This document shows, in pieces, positions 42,202 to 50,346 of a stretch of DNA of 64,000 nucleotides. The notes under the pieces are model-generated. The model made no database searches. It was not told where the DNA came from and was given only the letters and a program-made list of their open reading frames with translations. Origin of the DNA: Erysipelotrichaceae bacterium (lineage in GTDB: Bacteria; Bacillota_I; Bacilli_A; Erysipelotrichales; Erysipelotrichaceae); contig JAFQZR010000027.1 of the NCBI GenBank assembly GCA_017405785.1, positions 124,001 through 188,000 on the forward strand, given 5' to 3'. Each line of letters begins with the position of its first letter. The stretch's first letter is position 1. The translations under genes were made by a program, and so were the position numbers.

Positions 42202-43107
42202 ATGAAAAAAAGACTGCTTATCATCAACAGCATTACCGGCGGAGGCCGCAATAAGGCCAGAGCTTTTGATCTGATCAACAGACTATCCGTTAATGATTAT
42301 GCAGTTACAGTCTTCCCTGTGAGTACAGATAATCAGATAGAACTGGCTGATTACCTTAAGGATAATCAGTATGACAGTGTAGTCTGCGTTGGCGGTGACG
42401 GAACTCTTAACCGTACTGTCAATGAAGTTATGAAGACTTCATATCGTCCTGTCATAGGCTATATACCTTCCGGCACCTGCAACGACTTTTCCAAGAACCT
42501 GCCTTTATCCACTGATTTCTATCAGGCCTGTAAAATCATCAACAACGGAAAGACCGTTTCCTATGACCTGGGGCGATTCAATGATCAGTATTTCATGTAT
42601 GTGGCATCATTCGGCTCCATTTCCTCCGTCAGCTACAATACCGACCAGCAGTCCAAGAACTTTCTGGGATATGCTGCCTATGCAGCTTATGCCTTATCCA
42701 TGCTGCCGGAGATACTGTCAGCCAAATGTCATCTGAGGGTTGAAACCGATGAAGAAACCTTCGAAGGCGATTATCTTTTCGGTGCCATAGCCAATTCCCT
42801 GTCGGTAGCCGGGGTAAAGATCAATACCATGTCATATGAAGATCTTATGGATGGAGAATTCGAACTGCTACTGGTTAAGTGTCCTGAACACATTCAGGAT
42901 GTCGGTTCCATAGCCATAGCTCTGCTTAACAGCGAGTTTGACAACCCTTATCTGGAATTCCGCAAGATAAAAAGAGCACATATTTATACAACCGCAAACA
43001 CCGAATGGACACTGGATGGCGAGTATGGCGGCAATCCAGAGGAAATCACCTTTGAGATACGGGAAAAAGCCATCGATATCGCAGTTGATACCAGAAGAAT
43101 AAAATAA
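42202..43107 (+). CDS. dgkB: Diacylglycerol/lipid kinase family protein
   Basis: A 301-residue lipid kinase of the DAGK catalytic family. The ATP-binding region is VVCVGGDGTLNRTVNEVM, followed by IGYIPSGTCNDFSKNL. It phosphorylates diacylglycerol or a related lipid to recycle lipid intermediates of wall polymer synthesis. The frame extends to 42061, but 42202 has AGGAG nine bases upstream and matches the family start. The DgkB/YegS choice is by similarity only. Confidence 0.88.
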   Translation: MKKRLLIINSITGGGRNKARAFDLINRLSVNDYAVTVFPVSTDNQIELADYLKDNQYDSVVCVGGDGTLNRTVNEVMKTSYRPVIGYIPSGTCNDFSKNLPLSTDFYQACKIINNGKTVSYDLGRFNDQYFMYVASFGSISSVSYNTDQQSKNFLGYAAYAAYALSMLPEILSAKCHLRVETDEETFEGDYLFGAIANSLSVAGVKINTMSYEDLMDGEFELLLVKCPEHIQDVGSIAIALLNSEFDNPYLEFRKIKRAHIYTTANTEWTLDGEYGGNPEEITFEIREKAIDIAVDTRRIK

Positions 43108-43126
43108 CCTCTCACGAGGTTATTTT
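43102..43126. terminator. Convergent terminator
   Basis: AAATAACCTC-TCAC-GAGGTTATTT overlapping the lipid kinase stop and shared with the DUF5131 gene. Confidence 0.88.
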
Positions 43127-43842
43127 CTTTCATAATTGATATTTGCTTTTTTAGCCTGGCTATGCTGGCGTTCACGCGGTATCTTATATGTTTTACCATC
43201 CTTGCGGAAGTTAGCTCCGGTCTGATGAAAATGGAATGAGACATTATTCGCAATACACTGTCTGCGTGTATCAAGTATCCAGCTGTAATCACATACCCTG
43301 GCGTCATCTCCCGATTCTCCTCCGCAGCCGATCCATTCGATCTGGCCGTTTTTAAGATACTTATCCATGTCGATCGGGCCAAGCATCGGTTCCTGGTTAA
43401 CAGCCTTATGCTTTATCGGCAAGGACAGAAATATCGGCATTCTTTCATCAGCCATGGCCTGATTCTCTATTGTGCTTATGATCGTTACATGATCCCAGCC
43501 GTCTTTCCAGTCTTCAGGGATGCAGTCTATGAATCTTTCTATTCTTTTGGTGATAATGTGTATGTTCAGATCACTGCGGTATCTGATCATGTCCCATATA
43601 TCCTTTCTCCACTGGTCAGCTTCTTCAATGAAAAAATCGGAGGTCATGCAGCAGTATACCGTTGATCCCGGTCTGAGATAATAGGAACCGTCCCTGTGTC
43701 TTCTGATGCCCAGATTAAAATCATTTGTCCTGGTGACAATGTTGCTGTCCTTATCATACATTGAGTCGCGTCTGTAGACATAACAGTGCAGACAGCCGGC
43801 AGACTTCTTATGGCAGCCATGCCAAGGGTTCCATACAGGCAT
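43120..43842 (-). CDS. DUF5131 (Gp37/Gp68-type) radical-SAM-like protein
   Basis: A 240-residue protein of the DUF5131 family first named from phage. It starts with NPWHGCHKKSAGCLHCY: Cys10, Cys17 and Cys20 resemble a CxxxxxxCxxC iron-sulfur site. Later segments (TKRIERFIDCIPEDW, VSTIENQ-like ISTIENQAMADERMP, WIGCGGESGDDARVCDY) match the family. Function is not established. GGAGG lies nine bases before the start. Confidence 0.82.
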   Translation of the reverse strand: MPVWNPWHGCHKKSAGCLHCYVYRRDSMYDKDSNIVTRTNDFNLGIRRHRDGSYYLRPGSTVYCCMTSDFFIEEADQWRKDIWDMIRYRSDLNIHIITKRIERFIDCIPEDWKDGWDHVTIISTIENQAMADERMPIFLSLPIKHKAVNQEPMLGPIDMDKYLKNGQIEWIGCGGESGDDARVCDYSWILDTRRQCIANNVSFHFHQTGANFRKDGKTYKIPRERQHSQAKKANINYERK

Positions 43843-43904
43843 ATAGTGGATCCTCCATCATTATTATAATCTTTTCACAGTCATAATTCATCAAAACGGA
43901 TATC

Positions 43905-43919
43905 TTAGAGTCGCTCTAA
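43905..43919. other. Short dyad upstream of the DUF5131 gene
   Basis: TTAGAG-TCG-CTCTAA is a symmetric sequence about 65 bp upstream of the DUF5131 start, between it and the dxs terminator. It could be an operator; evidence is the symmetry only. Confidence 0.3.
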
Positions 43920-43947
43920 AGCTAAATATGATATATAAAATATAGAG

Positions 43948-43972
43948 AAAAAGAGCTTAACTGCTCTTTTTT
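43948..43972 (-). terminator. Terminator of dxs
   Basis: Minus strand AAAGAGC-AGTTAA-GCTCTTT followed by TTC, overlapping the dxs stop. Confidence 0.85.
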
Positions 43973-45804
43973 GATAATGTGACAATGTCTTGGGCGGTTA
44001 AATGATACCTCTCTCTGAGCTGAACTATAGTGCCATGCTCAATGAAACCGTCAGGAAGTGTTACTGCTTCAATTCTGACGTCATTTAAGGCCGCCTGCAG
44101 GCGCTGAGTATAGCTGCCTGTATAAACTGCTTCTTCTGCCATAACAAACGTCTTATGGCTTTCTGAGAGCCTACGGACAAGGTCAGTGTCTACATCATGT
44201 ACAAAACGGATGTTTACCAGTGTCGGATTATATCCCTCTTCTTTCAGAATCAGACATGCCTTATACGCCTGTGATACCATTGCTCCGGTTGCCATGATGC
44301 AGATGTCATGTCCTTCAAGCATGATCTCATTTTCATTCATTACTACCGGCTGACGGAATTCATCAAGTGCAGGATCAACCTTTCCTCTCGGATATCTGAT
44401 GACCACCGGACCTTCGCAGACAAATGCGAGTTCCAGCATATCTTGCAGCTCCAAACCGTTTTTAGGTGACATTACAGTCAGATTCGGCATCAGGGCTAGG
44501 AAACTTTCATCAAAAATTCCCTGATGGGTCTTACCGTCATTGCCTACCAGCCCTGCCCTGTCTACCGCAAAGACGACAGGAAGTTTCTGCATGCAGATGT
44601 CATTGAGCAGCTGGTCAAAACCTCTCTGCAGGAAAGTCGAATATATGGCCACAACCGGCTTCAGTCCGGAAGCTGCCAGAGCTCCCGCAAAGGTTATGGC
44701 ATGTTCCTCCGCAATGCCCACATCGAAGAAGCGGTCAGGATACTGTTTTTTAAAGTCATATAATCCCGTTCCGTATGGCATGGCTGCCGTTACGGCAACG
44801 ATCCTTTCATCCTTTTCAGCCAGCTCCATTATCTTATCAGAGAATACTGATGTGAAGCTTGTACCGCAGCTTTCTTTCAGCGGTGCGCCGGTTTCAACGT
44901 CAAACGGGTCAACGCCGTGATACTGGGCTGGGTGAGCCATGGCCGGCGTGTAACCTTTTCCTTTTTTAGTAAGGCAGTGGATCAGTACAGGAGCATCAAA
45001 TTTGGAAGCACTTTCAATGGCTTCGGATATCTGATGAATGTCATGGCCGTCAATAGGCCCGATATATGTTATGCCCAGATCCTCGAAATACATACCTGAA
45101 ATAAACAATCTCTTTAATGATTCCTTTACGGTACGGATGAACTGTATCAGCGGTTCTCCTACCAGAGGTATCTTAGCCAGCCATTTCTGTACGACTCTTT
45201 TGGCGTTGTTATAACGAGCTGAAGATCTTATCTTGCCCAGATAGTTGGACAGACCTCCAACATTTTCAGATATGGATCTCTCATTATCATTAAGGACAAT
45301 TATCAGATTACTGTTAAGTGAGGACGCGTTATTCAGCGCTTCCAGACACATGCCTCCCGTCAGCGAACCGTCACCGATCAGGGCAACTATCTTCTCATCT
45401 GTTCCCTTTATGTCACGGGCATGGGCAAAGCCCAACGCCACTGACAAAGCTGTCGAAGCATGTCCGGCAACAAAGGCGTCACAATCGCTTTCGTTGGGAT
45501 CAGGAAAACCGCTGATACCGTCAAGCTGCCTCAGGGTGTTCATTTCCTGTTTTCTTCCTGTAAGTATTTTATGTACATAGGACTGATGTCCCACATCAAA
45601 AACCAGTTTGTCTTCTGGCAGGTTCAGATAACGGTGCAGTGCGATCGTTATCTCCACGATGCCCAGGTTGCTGGCAAGATGTCCGCCGGTCTGGCTGACA
45701 CTCTGCAGCAGATATTCTCTTATTTCCTGAGCCAGTACATTCAGCTGATCTTCAGGAAGTTTTTTTATGTCATCAGGCTTGTTGATTTGTTCAAGTACTG
45801 TCAT
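43957..45804 (-). CDS. dxs: 1-deoxy-D-xylulose-5-phosphate synthase
   Basis: A 615-residue thiamine-diphosphate enzyme that condenses pyruvate and glyceraldehyde-3-phosphate in the MEP isoprenoid pathway. ThDP and metal motifs: GHQSYVHKILTGR, LIGDGSLTGGMCLEALN, LNDNERSISENVGG; the transketolase middle domain has FFDVGIAEEHAITFAGALA. The start at 45804 fits the family N-terminus (MTVLEQINKPDD) and has AAGGGA upstream. An earlier in-frame ATG at 45852 would add 16 residues and sits five bases after a TGCTAGAAT extended -10 box; a hairpin (AGACGG/CCGTCT) lies between. Confidence 0.95.
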   Translation of the reverse strand: MTVLEQINKPDDIKKLPEDQLNVLAQEIREYLLQSVSQTGGHLASNLGIVEITIALHRYLNLPEDKLVFDVGHQSYVHKILTGRKQEMNTLRQLDGISGFPDPNESDCDAFVAGHASTALSVALGFAHARDIKGTDEKIVALIGDGSLTGGMCLEALNNASSLNSNLIIVLNDNERSISENVGGLSNYLGKIRSSARYNNAKRVVQKWLAKIPLVGEPLIQFIRTVKESLKRLFISGMYFEDLGITYIGPIDGHDIHQISEAIESASKFDAPVLIHCLTKKGKGYTPAMAHPAQYHGVDPFDVETGAPLKESCGTSFTSVFSDKIMELAEKDERIVAVTAAMPYGTGLYDFKKQYPDRFFDVGIAEEHAITFAGALAASGLKPVVAIYSTFLQRGFDQLLNDICMQKLPVVFAVDRAGLVGNDGKTHQGIFDESFLALMPNLTVMSPKNGLELQDMLELAFVCEGPVVIRYPRGKVDPALDEFRQPVVMNENEIMLEGHDICIMATGAMVSQAYKACLILKEEGYNPTLVNIRFVHDVDTDLVRRLSESHKTFVMAEEAVYTGSYTQRLQAALNDVRIEAVTLPDGFIEHGTIVQLRERYHLTAQDIVTLSKKSS

Positions 45805-45883
45805 TAATGCTGTTCCCTTCACAGACGGCTGTCCGTCTGCTGTTGCTTTCATGTACTATTCTAGCACAGACAATATGAAATTT

Positions 45884-47371
45884 TCATGATTTATGTCCGC
45901 CGATCTGTCTGTTTCGCTCTCGGCCGGTTGCGCCTTCCTGCATGCTGGTGCCCTTGATGACGGCATTGCTGCCGTACTTTTCCTTGATTTTCAGTATCGC
46001 CTGGGCTGCCTTTTTTTCCTTTTCACTCATCTTCCGGAGCTTCTCATCTGTCTGTTTTTTCTTGTCTGCATCAGAGAACAGATCAAGCTGTTCCCAGGTA
46101 TCAGATACCTTGCTCTCAGGAATGATACGAACGGCTATGACCGTGATTTTGCGTACGGTAAGGTTCTTATCCGCCAGACGCTTAAAAAGCTTCATCATGG
46201 CCTCTGTCATGATTGCAGAGGAAGATGTATACATGCCTAAAGATATTGAACCATTGGCACTTTTAGGAGCCGGACGGCCGTAATAATCCAATACGATATC
46301 ACCGTCAAAGCTGTCGTTAACGTTGCTGGCATCGTAGTTTATGAACAATCCCAGCTGATCGGTAACCACACCCTTGGCTACCATGGACAGTGATAACCCA
46401 TCAGTCATTTCCCTGACAATTATCTCGGCCTTGTCATATGGATATGGTTCAGCCAGTACCTGTCCGCTGGATAGGCTGTTATTCTGCGGTATATAACCTT
46501 TAATGTCACTGATAAGACATGGCTCCCAGCCCCAGGCATGGTCTATCAGCAGTTCCGCATTGATACCGAACTCCTTGAATAACACTGCCGAGTTTTCCAG
46601 AGAAAAACGGGCAACATCTCCCATGGTATGCAGGCCGTATTTATCCAGTCGGCGGTAGATGCCATTCCCTATTCTCCAGAAATCACGTAAAGGCAGATGA
46701 TCCCACAGTTTCTCACGGTAGCTTATCTCATCCAGATCAGCTATTCTTACTCCATCTTCATCAGCCGGAACATGCTTGGCAACAATGTCCATAGCTACCT
46801 TGGCCAGATACATGTTGGTACCTATGCCTGCAGTAGCAGTAATGCCGGTTTCTGATAAAACCTTGCGGATGATGGTCATGGCCATTTCATGGGCGGATCC
46901 GCCGTAATGATGCAGATAGGAAGTAATGTCCATGAAGACCTCATCTACTGAATATACATGTATGTCTTCCTTTGCCACATACTGAAGGTAGATGTTGTAG
47001 ATCCTGTCACTGTAATCCAGATAGAACTGCATTCTCGGCTGGGCGACTATGAAATCCAGTTCCAGATTGGGATCGGCCTGCAAAGCCACAAAATCACTGG
47101 AACTGCCGGTAAATGTATGGCGGTATGCTTTCTTTCTTCTTCCCTTATTAACATCCCTGACCTTCTGATACACTTCAAAAAGACGCGGTCTTCCCGGTAT
47201 GCCGTACATCTTCAGTGACGGTGACACAGCCAGGCAGATGGTCTTCTGCGTACGGCTTTCATCAGCCACAACCAGATTGGTGGTTAAAGGATTCAGCCCG
47301 CGTTCAACACATTCCACAGAAGCGTAGAATGATTTCAGGTCGATGCATAGATATGTTCTGTTTCCATCCAT
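45884..47371 (-). CDS. Y-family DNA polymerase, UmuC-like
   Basis: A 495-residue translesion polymerase. Catalytic acidic residues lie in CIDLKSFYASVE (Asp11) and YSVDEVFMDI (Asp-Glu). The helix-hairpin region LPLRDFWRIGNGIYRRL is present. A beta-clamp-binding QLDLF motif is followed by the UmuC/UvrX tail NAVIKGTSMQEGATGRERN. It copies damaged DNA. There is no UmuD partner next to it and no clear LexA box; instead an 8 bp hairpin with the AGAG loop lies in its leader. Confidence 0.93.
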   Translation of the reverse strand: MDGNRTYLCIDLKSFYASVECVERGLNPLTTNLVVADESRTQKTICLAVSPSLKMYGIPGRPRLFEVYQKVRDVNKGRRKKAYRHTFTGSSSDFVALQADPNLELDFIVAQPRMQFYLDYSDRIYNIYLQYVAKEDIHVYSVDEVFMDITSYLHHYGGSAHEMAMTIIRKVLSETGITATAGIGTNMYLAKVAMDIVAKHVPADEDGVRIADLDEISYREKLWDHLPLRDFWRIGNGIYRRLDKYGLHTMGDVARFSLENSAVLFKEFGINAELLIDHAWGWEPCLISDIKGYIPQNNSLSSGQVLAEPYPYDKAEIIVREMTDGLSLSMVAKGVVTDQLGLFINYDASNVNDSFDGDIVLDYYGRPAPKSANGSISLGMYTSSSAIMTEAMMKLFKRLADKNLTVRKITVIAVRIIPESKVSDTWEQLDLFSDADKKKQTDEKLRKMSEKEKKAAQAILKIKEKYGSNAVIKGTSMQEGATGRERNRQIGGHKS

Positions 47372-47377
47372 AAGAAA

Positions 47378-47397
47378 AGACAGTCCTCTGACTGTCT
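47378..47397 (-). promoter_or_regulatory. 5' leader hairpin of the UmuC-like gene
   Basis: Minus strand AGACAGTC-AGAG-GACTGTCT, a perfect 8 bp stem starting at the predicted transcription start and followed by TTTCTT and ATG. The only Shine-Dalgarno-like sequence (AGAGGA) is in the loop and 3' arm, so it may control translation. Confidence 0.6.
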
Positions 47398-47399
47398 AT

Positions 47400-47428
47400 A
47401 TTATAGCACTAGATTTTCTTTCAAGCAA
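47400..47428 (-). promoter_or_regulatory. Promoter of the UmuC-like gene
   Basis: Minus strand TTGCTT (47423-47428), 17 bp, TGCTATAAT extended -10 (hexamer 47400-47405). Confidence 0.7.
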
Positions 47429-47438
47429 GCTGACAGGA

Positions 47439-47666
47439 CTAGTGTGCATATGAATAAGTCTCCTTCGTGAAGAAGTACTTTACTATTTCTTCACGAGGGA
47501 TGCCAAGCAGCGAGACGGCTGAATCAATCTCGTCCTGGTCGAAGAATGAAACTCCGTTCATCTTCTTGGAGAGAGTTGATTCATTGATGCGAAGAGCCTT
47601 GGCAAACTCTTTCTGAGAGCCGTATACCTGAATGATACGGGATTTAAGGATTCCATAATTAAACAT
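47439..47666 (-). CDS. Small HTH regulator, DUF739 phage-type
   Basis: A 75-residue protein with a helix-turn-helix in SQKEFAKALRINESTLSKKM and a tail SAVSLLGIPREEIVKYFF, matching the DUF739/phage Cro-like group. It may be a prophage remnant; no other phage genes flank it. The start has GGAAGG and overlaps the upstream short frame by 8 bp. Confidence 0.78.
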   Translation of the reverse strand: MFNYGILKSRIIQVYGSQKEFAKALRINESTLSKKMNGVSFFDQDEIDSAVSLLGIPREEIVKYFFTKETYSYAH

Positions 47667-47775
47667 GTATGCACCTTCCTTCCTTGATTACAGTAATTCC
47701 CTTTTGCGATCTGTAATGCAGGTGATCTGCATCATTTTTAACTGTTAAGATATCTTTTTTACTGATTTTTGACAT
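47659..47775 (-). CDS. Possible 38-residue protein overlapping the DUF739 gene
   Basis: Minus strand ATG at 47773-47775, with AAAGGGG six bases upstream, and TAA at 47659-47661. The peptide begins MSKISKKDILTVKND and ends KEGRCIHV; it is basic with alternating charged residues. Its end overlaps the start of the DUF739 gene by 8 bp in another frame, as in coupled genes. The ribosome site lies inside the tRNA terminator stem. No family recognised. Confidence 0.4.
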   Translation of the reverse strand: MSKISKKDILTVKNDADHLHYRSQKGITVIKEGRCIHV

Positions 47776-47806
47776 AAAAAGCCCCTTTCGTCGACCTCCA
47801 GGAGCT
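47775..47806 (-). terminator. Terminator of the tRNA Glu-Lys pair
   Basis: Minus strand AGCTCC-N15-GGGGCT followed by TTTTAT. Confidence 0.65.
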
Positions 47807-47816
47807 AATATTCAAC

Positions 47817-47892
47817 TGGTGCTCCGATAGGGACTCGAACCCTAGACCCACTGATTAAGAGTCAGTTGCTCTACCATCTGAGCTATCAAAGC
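47817..47892 (-). tRNA. tRNA-Lys (CTT)
   Basis: A 76-base tRNA, acceptor GCTTTGA/TCGGAGC with two G-U pairs, anticodon loop CTCTTAA, encoded CCA. Reads AAG. Confidence 0.94.
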
Positions 47893-47989
47893 AGCATAGT
47901 TATTCTAGCACTTACTCAATATCATTGCAAGACATCAAGTAATAATCTATATAAAACGAACTACCTTTTAAATAGTTCGCAATTGGCAA

Positions 47990-48066
47990 TGGTAGCCCGT
48001 ACGGGATTCGAACCCGTGAGTGCATGCGTGAAAGGCATGTGAGTTAAACCTCTTCTCCAACGGACC
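47990..48066 (-). tRNA. tRNA-Glu (TTC)
   Basis: A 77-base tRNA, acceptor GGTCCGT/ACGGGCT, anticodon loop CTTTCAC, encoded CCA. Upstream of tRNA-Lys in one unit. Confidence 0.94.
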
Positions 48067-48083
48067 ATCTTAAACGCTTGATT

Positions 48084-48113
48084 ATTATAACAATATCTTA
48101 ATCTTTTAGTCAA
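48084..48113 (-). promoter_or_regulatory. Promoter of the tRNA Glu-Lys pair
   Basis: Minus strand TTGACT (48108-48113), 18 bp, TGTTATAAT extended -10 (hexamer 48084-48089). Confidence 0.8.
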
Positions 48114-48148
48114 GGCCCTTTTAATACTTTATTACTAGTTTTTTGCAT

Positions 48149-48173
48149 AAAAAAAGCCGCGTTGAACGCGGCT
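48149..48173 (-). terminator. Terminator of hsp20
   Basis: Minus strand AGCCGCG-TTCAA-CGCGGCT followed by T6. Confidence 0.92.
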
Positions 48174-48181
48174 GTTTCTTT

Positions 48182-48586
48182 TTAGTCAATACTGATGTAT
48201 TTCTTTTCCTTTACAACAGGTGTCTTAGGAACAGTAATGTTCAGAATGCCGTTGGTGAAACTGGCCTTGATCTGTTCCTTGTCAACATCGCCGATGTACC
48301 AGCTTCTGGTTAATGAACCGGTATATCTTTCTCTGGAAACATATGTTTCCTTCTTGGTTTCCTTGGTTTCGTCCTTTTTGGCTGTTACTGTCAGATATCC
48401 GTCGTTAACAGTGATCTCAACATTCTCCTTATTATATCCCGGCAGCTCAATGTCCATCAGGTATTCGGTTTCGGTTTCGGTAATATCGGTCTTCATACCC
48501 TTTACATATTCAGTGTTGAAGAATTCATCGAAGAAATCTCTCTGCAGTTCATTTCTTCTGGCTGGCTTTAAAAAGTAATTTAACAT
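48182..48586 (-). CDS. hsp20: Hsp20/alpha-crystallin small heat-shock protein
   Basis: A 134-residue small heat-shock chaperone. The alpha-crystallin domain runs ~35-125, with MDIELPGYNKENVEITVNDG, the conserved SRERYTGSLTRSWYI and the NGILNITVPK hallmark, and a C-terminal segment after it. It binds unfolding proteins without ATP. The start at 48586 fits AGGAG seven bases upstream better than GTG at 48595 or ATG at 48592. Two CIRCE elements flank its promoter. Confidence 0.93.
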   Translation of the reverse strand: MLNYFLKPARRNELQRDFFDEFFNTEYVKGMKTDITETETEYLMDIELPGYNKENVEITVNDGYLTVTAKKDETKETKKETYVSRERYTGSLTRSWYIGDVDKEQIKASFTNGILNITVPKTPVVKEKKYISID

Positions 48587-48604
48587 TGTCATCACTCCTA
48601 TCTT

Positions 48605-48631
48605 TTAGCACTCTGTTACCTCGTGTGCTAA
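48605..48631. promoter_or_regulatory. CIRCE element 1 of hsp20
   Basis: TTAGCACTC-N9-GTGTGCTAA, one half perfect, the other with one mismatch. It lies between the -10 box and the start codon. Confidence 0.85.
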
Positions 48632-48635
48632 TTAT

Positions 48636-48663
48636 ATTATACATGCATTTTTAGCACTGTCAA
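48636..48663 (-). promoter_or_regulatory. hsp20 promoter
   Basis: Minus strand TTGACA (48658-48663), 16 bp, TATAAT (48636-48641). The -35 lies inside the second CIRCE. Confidence 0.85.
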
Positions 48664-48677
48664 TACACGAGTGCTAA
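48651..48677. promoter_or_regulatory. CIRCE element 2 of hsp20
   Basis: TTAGCACTG-N9-GAGTGCTAA, one mismatch to consensus, overlapping the -35 box. Confidence 0.88.
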
Positions 48678-48692
48678 TAATTCACACAAAAT

Positions 48693-48713
48693 AAAAAGCC
48701 TTTTCAGGCTTTT
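48693..48713 (-). terminator. Terminator of the opp operon
   Basis: Minus strand AAAAGCC-TGAAA-GGCTTTT followed by TATTTTG. Confidence 0.8.
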
Positions 48714-48718
48714 CATAC

Positions 48719-49129
48719 TTATTTGGCTTTGATGTTATAGAGCAATGTGAACAGCAATGCCAGGGCAATGAATACCGCACCTACTATGACAAACGGCAGG
48801 AAATTGCTGTTACGGGTGCTGTTTTTCTTCTCAACGAAATCCCCGTAGCTTTCCATCCTGCTTCTGCCTCCCGGAATCAGTGCCAGCCATACGGTATTTA
48901 GGCCGTAGAGAATGCCGTCCAGGGCTCCTTTGTCATAGACCCAGTTCAGCAGTCCGTAGCTGGTTACCAGTAATCCCGGAATCGCAAAACCGTCTGATAT
49001 GATCTTCAGTTTATCAGCGCCTTCGGCAAATCCGCCGTCATGAGTGACTATATGAACTACCGTAAATACGCAGGAAAACAGGATGATTCCAAGGTATTTC
49101 TTCAGAAAATTGCTGAGGGATTCATTCAT
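48719..49129 (-). CDS. DUF3899-like membrane protein
   Basis: A 136-residue protein with about three membrane helices (11-30, 45-62, 112-131), similar to DUF3899 proteins. Its start overlaps the oppF stop by 4 bp, so it is the last gene of the opp operon. Function unknown. Confidence 0.7.
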   Translation of the reverse strand: MNESLSNFLKKYLGIILFSCVFTVVHIVTHDGGFAEGADKLKIISDGFAIPGLLVTSYGLLNWVYDKGALDGILYGLNTVWLALIPGGRSRMESYGDFVEKKNSTRNSNFLPFVIVGAVFIALALLFTLLYNIKAK

Positions 49130-50346
49130 AGATTGAATTCTTCCCTGTACTTCCGCTCCTCTTCATCGTTGCAGTGGACAAAGTGGCCAGGAGTGATCTC
49201 TCTGAGATGAGGCTGCTGCTGTGAATAGTCATGAGCTTCCAGAGGATTGTAGGTTATTCTGGTCCTGCCCTTCTCAATCTTCGGGTCAGGCAGAGGAATG
49301 GCACTTAACAGGCTTCTGGTATACGGATGCATCGGACGGGCAAACAGTTCATCAGATGAAGCCAGCTCAACCAGATTACCGTAATACATGACACCGATAC
49401 GGTCGGAGAAATACTTGACGACTGAGAGGTCATGTGCGATGAACATGATGGTCAGACCCAGCTCATTACGCAGGTCATTCAGCAGATTTATAACCTGAGC
49501 CTGAATGGAGACGTCCAGAGCTGAAATCGGTTCGTCAGCGATAATCAGTTCAGGATTGAGAACGATCGCTCTGGCGATGCCTATTCTCTGTCTCTGGCCG
49601 CCTGAGAATTCATGCGGATATCTGGAGGCGTGTTCGTTAACCAGACCTACCATGTCAAGAACCTTGTAGACTTCCTGTTCGATGAATTCCTTGTCCTTGA
49701 CTCCTCTGATCTTAAGACCTTCCGCGATGGTTTCCTTGACGGTCATACGAGGGTCCAGGGAAGCGATCGGGTCCTGGAAGATCATCTGGATCTTGTTGGT
49801 GAGTTTGTCCTTACGGGCAAAGGCCACCTTTTCTTTCTTTTTCTTCTCCAGAGCTGCCCTTTCCTCAGGCGCAGCGGCAGCAATCTTTTCATCATATTCA
49901 GCGGCAATCTTTTCCGCCTGAGCCTTGGCATAGATCTTATTGCAGTTTTTATGATCGAACTTGGCTGATTCGATTTCCTTCTTCAGCTCAGCGATCTTCG
50001 TTTCTGCTTCTTTTTTTCTCTTCTCGATCTCGGCGCTGTCAGTCAGCTTGGCGAGATCTTCCTTGAGAGCTTTCTGTTCGTTGGTTATGGCTTCCTTGTA
50101 TCTTCTGATACCGGCTGCGATTCTCTGTCCCTTGAAGTAGACGGAACCGCCGGTTATGTCGTAAAGACGGATGATGCTTCTGCCGGTTGTGGTCTTGCCG
50201 CAGCCTGACTCACCGACCAGACCGAAGACTTCTCCCTTGTAAATGTCAAAGGAAACGTCATTGACAGCCTTAAGCTGTGATCTGCCCATCTTAAAGAACT
50301 GTTCCAGGTGCCTTACTGATAAGAGTACTTCTCTGTTGTTATCCAT
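49126..50346 (-). CDS. oppF: Oligopeptide ABC transporter ATPase OppF
   Basis: A 406-residue ABC ATPase. Walker A is GESGCGKT (45-52), the Q-loop [13 protein letters not shown] is near 188, then [17 protein letters not shown] and [10 protein letters not shown]. Between Walker A and Q-loop, residues ~80-183 are a highly charged coiled-coil insertion rich in Lys, Glu and Ala, absent from usual ~320-residue OppF. It ends with the OppD/F C-terminal peptide-transport domain. It powers peptide uptake with OppD, and overlaps oppD by 8 bp. Confidence 0.93.
   Translation of the reverse strand: MDNNREVLLSVRHLEQFFKMGRSQLKAVNDVSFDIYKGEVFGLVGESGCGKTTTGRSIIRLYDITGGSVYFKGQRIAAGIRRYKEAITNEQKALKEDLAKLTDSAEIEKRKKEAETKIAELKKEIESAKFDHKNCNKIYAKAQAEKIAAEYDEKIAAAAPEERAALEKKKKEKVAFARKDKLTNKIQMIFQDPIASLDPRMTVKETIAEGLKIRGVKDKEFIEQEVYKVLDMVGLVNEHASRYPHEFSGGQRQRIGIARAIVLNPELIIADEPISALDVSIQAQVINLLNDLRNELGLTIMFIAHDLSVVKYFSDRIGVMYYGNLVELASSDELFARPMHPYTRSLLSAIPLPDPKIEKGRTRITYNPLEAHDYSQQQPHLREITPGHFVHCNDEEERKYREEFNL

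Noticed and set aside
47439-47775. Prophage or integrated element
   Set aside because: Only a DUF739-type regulator and a short frame are present; no integrase, attachment repeats or structural genes flank them, despite the neighbouring tRNAs.
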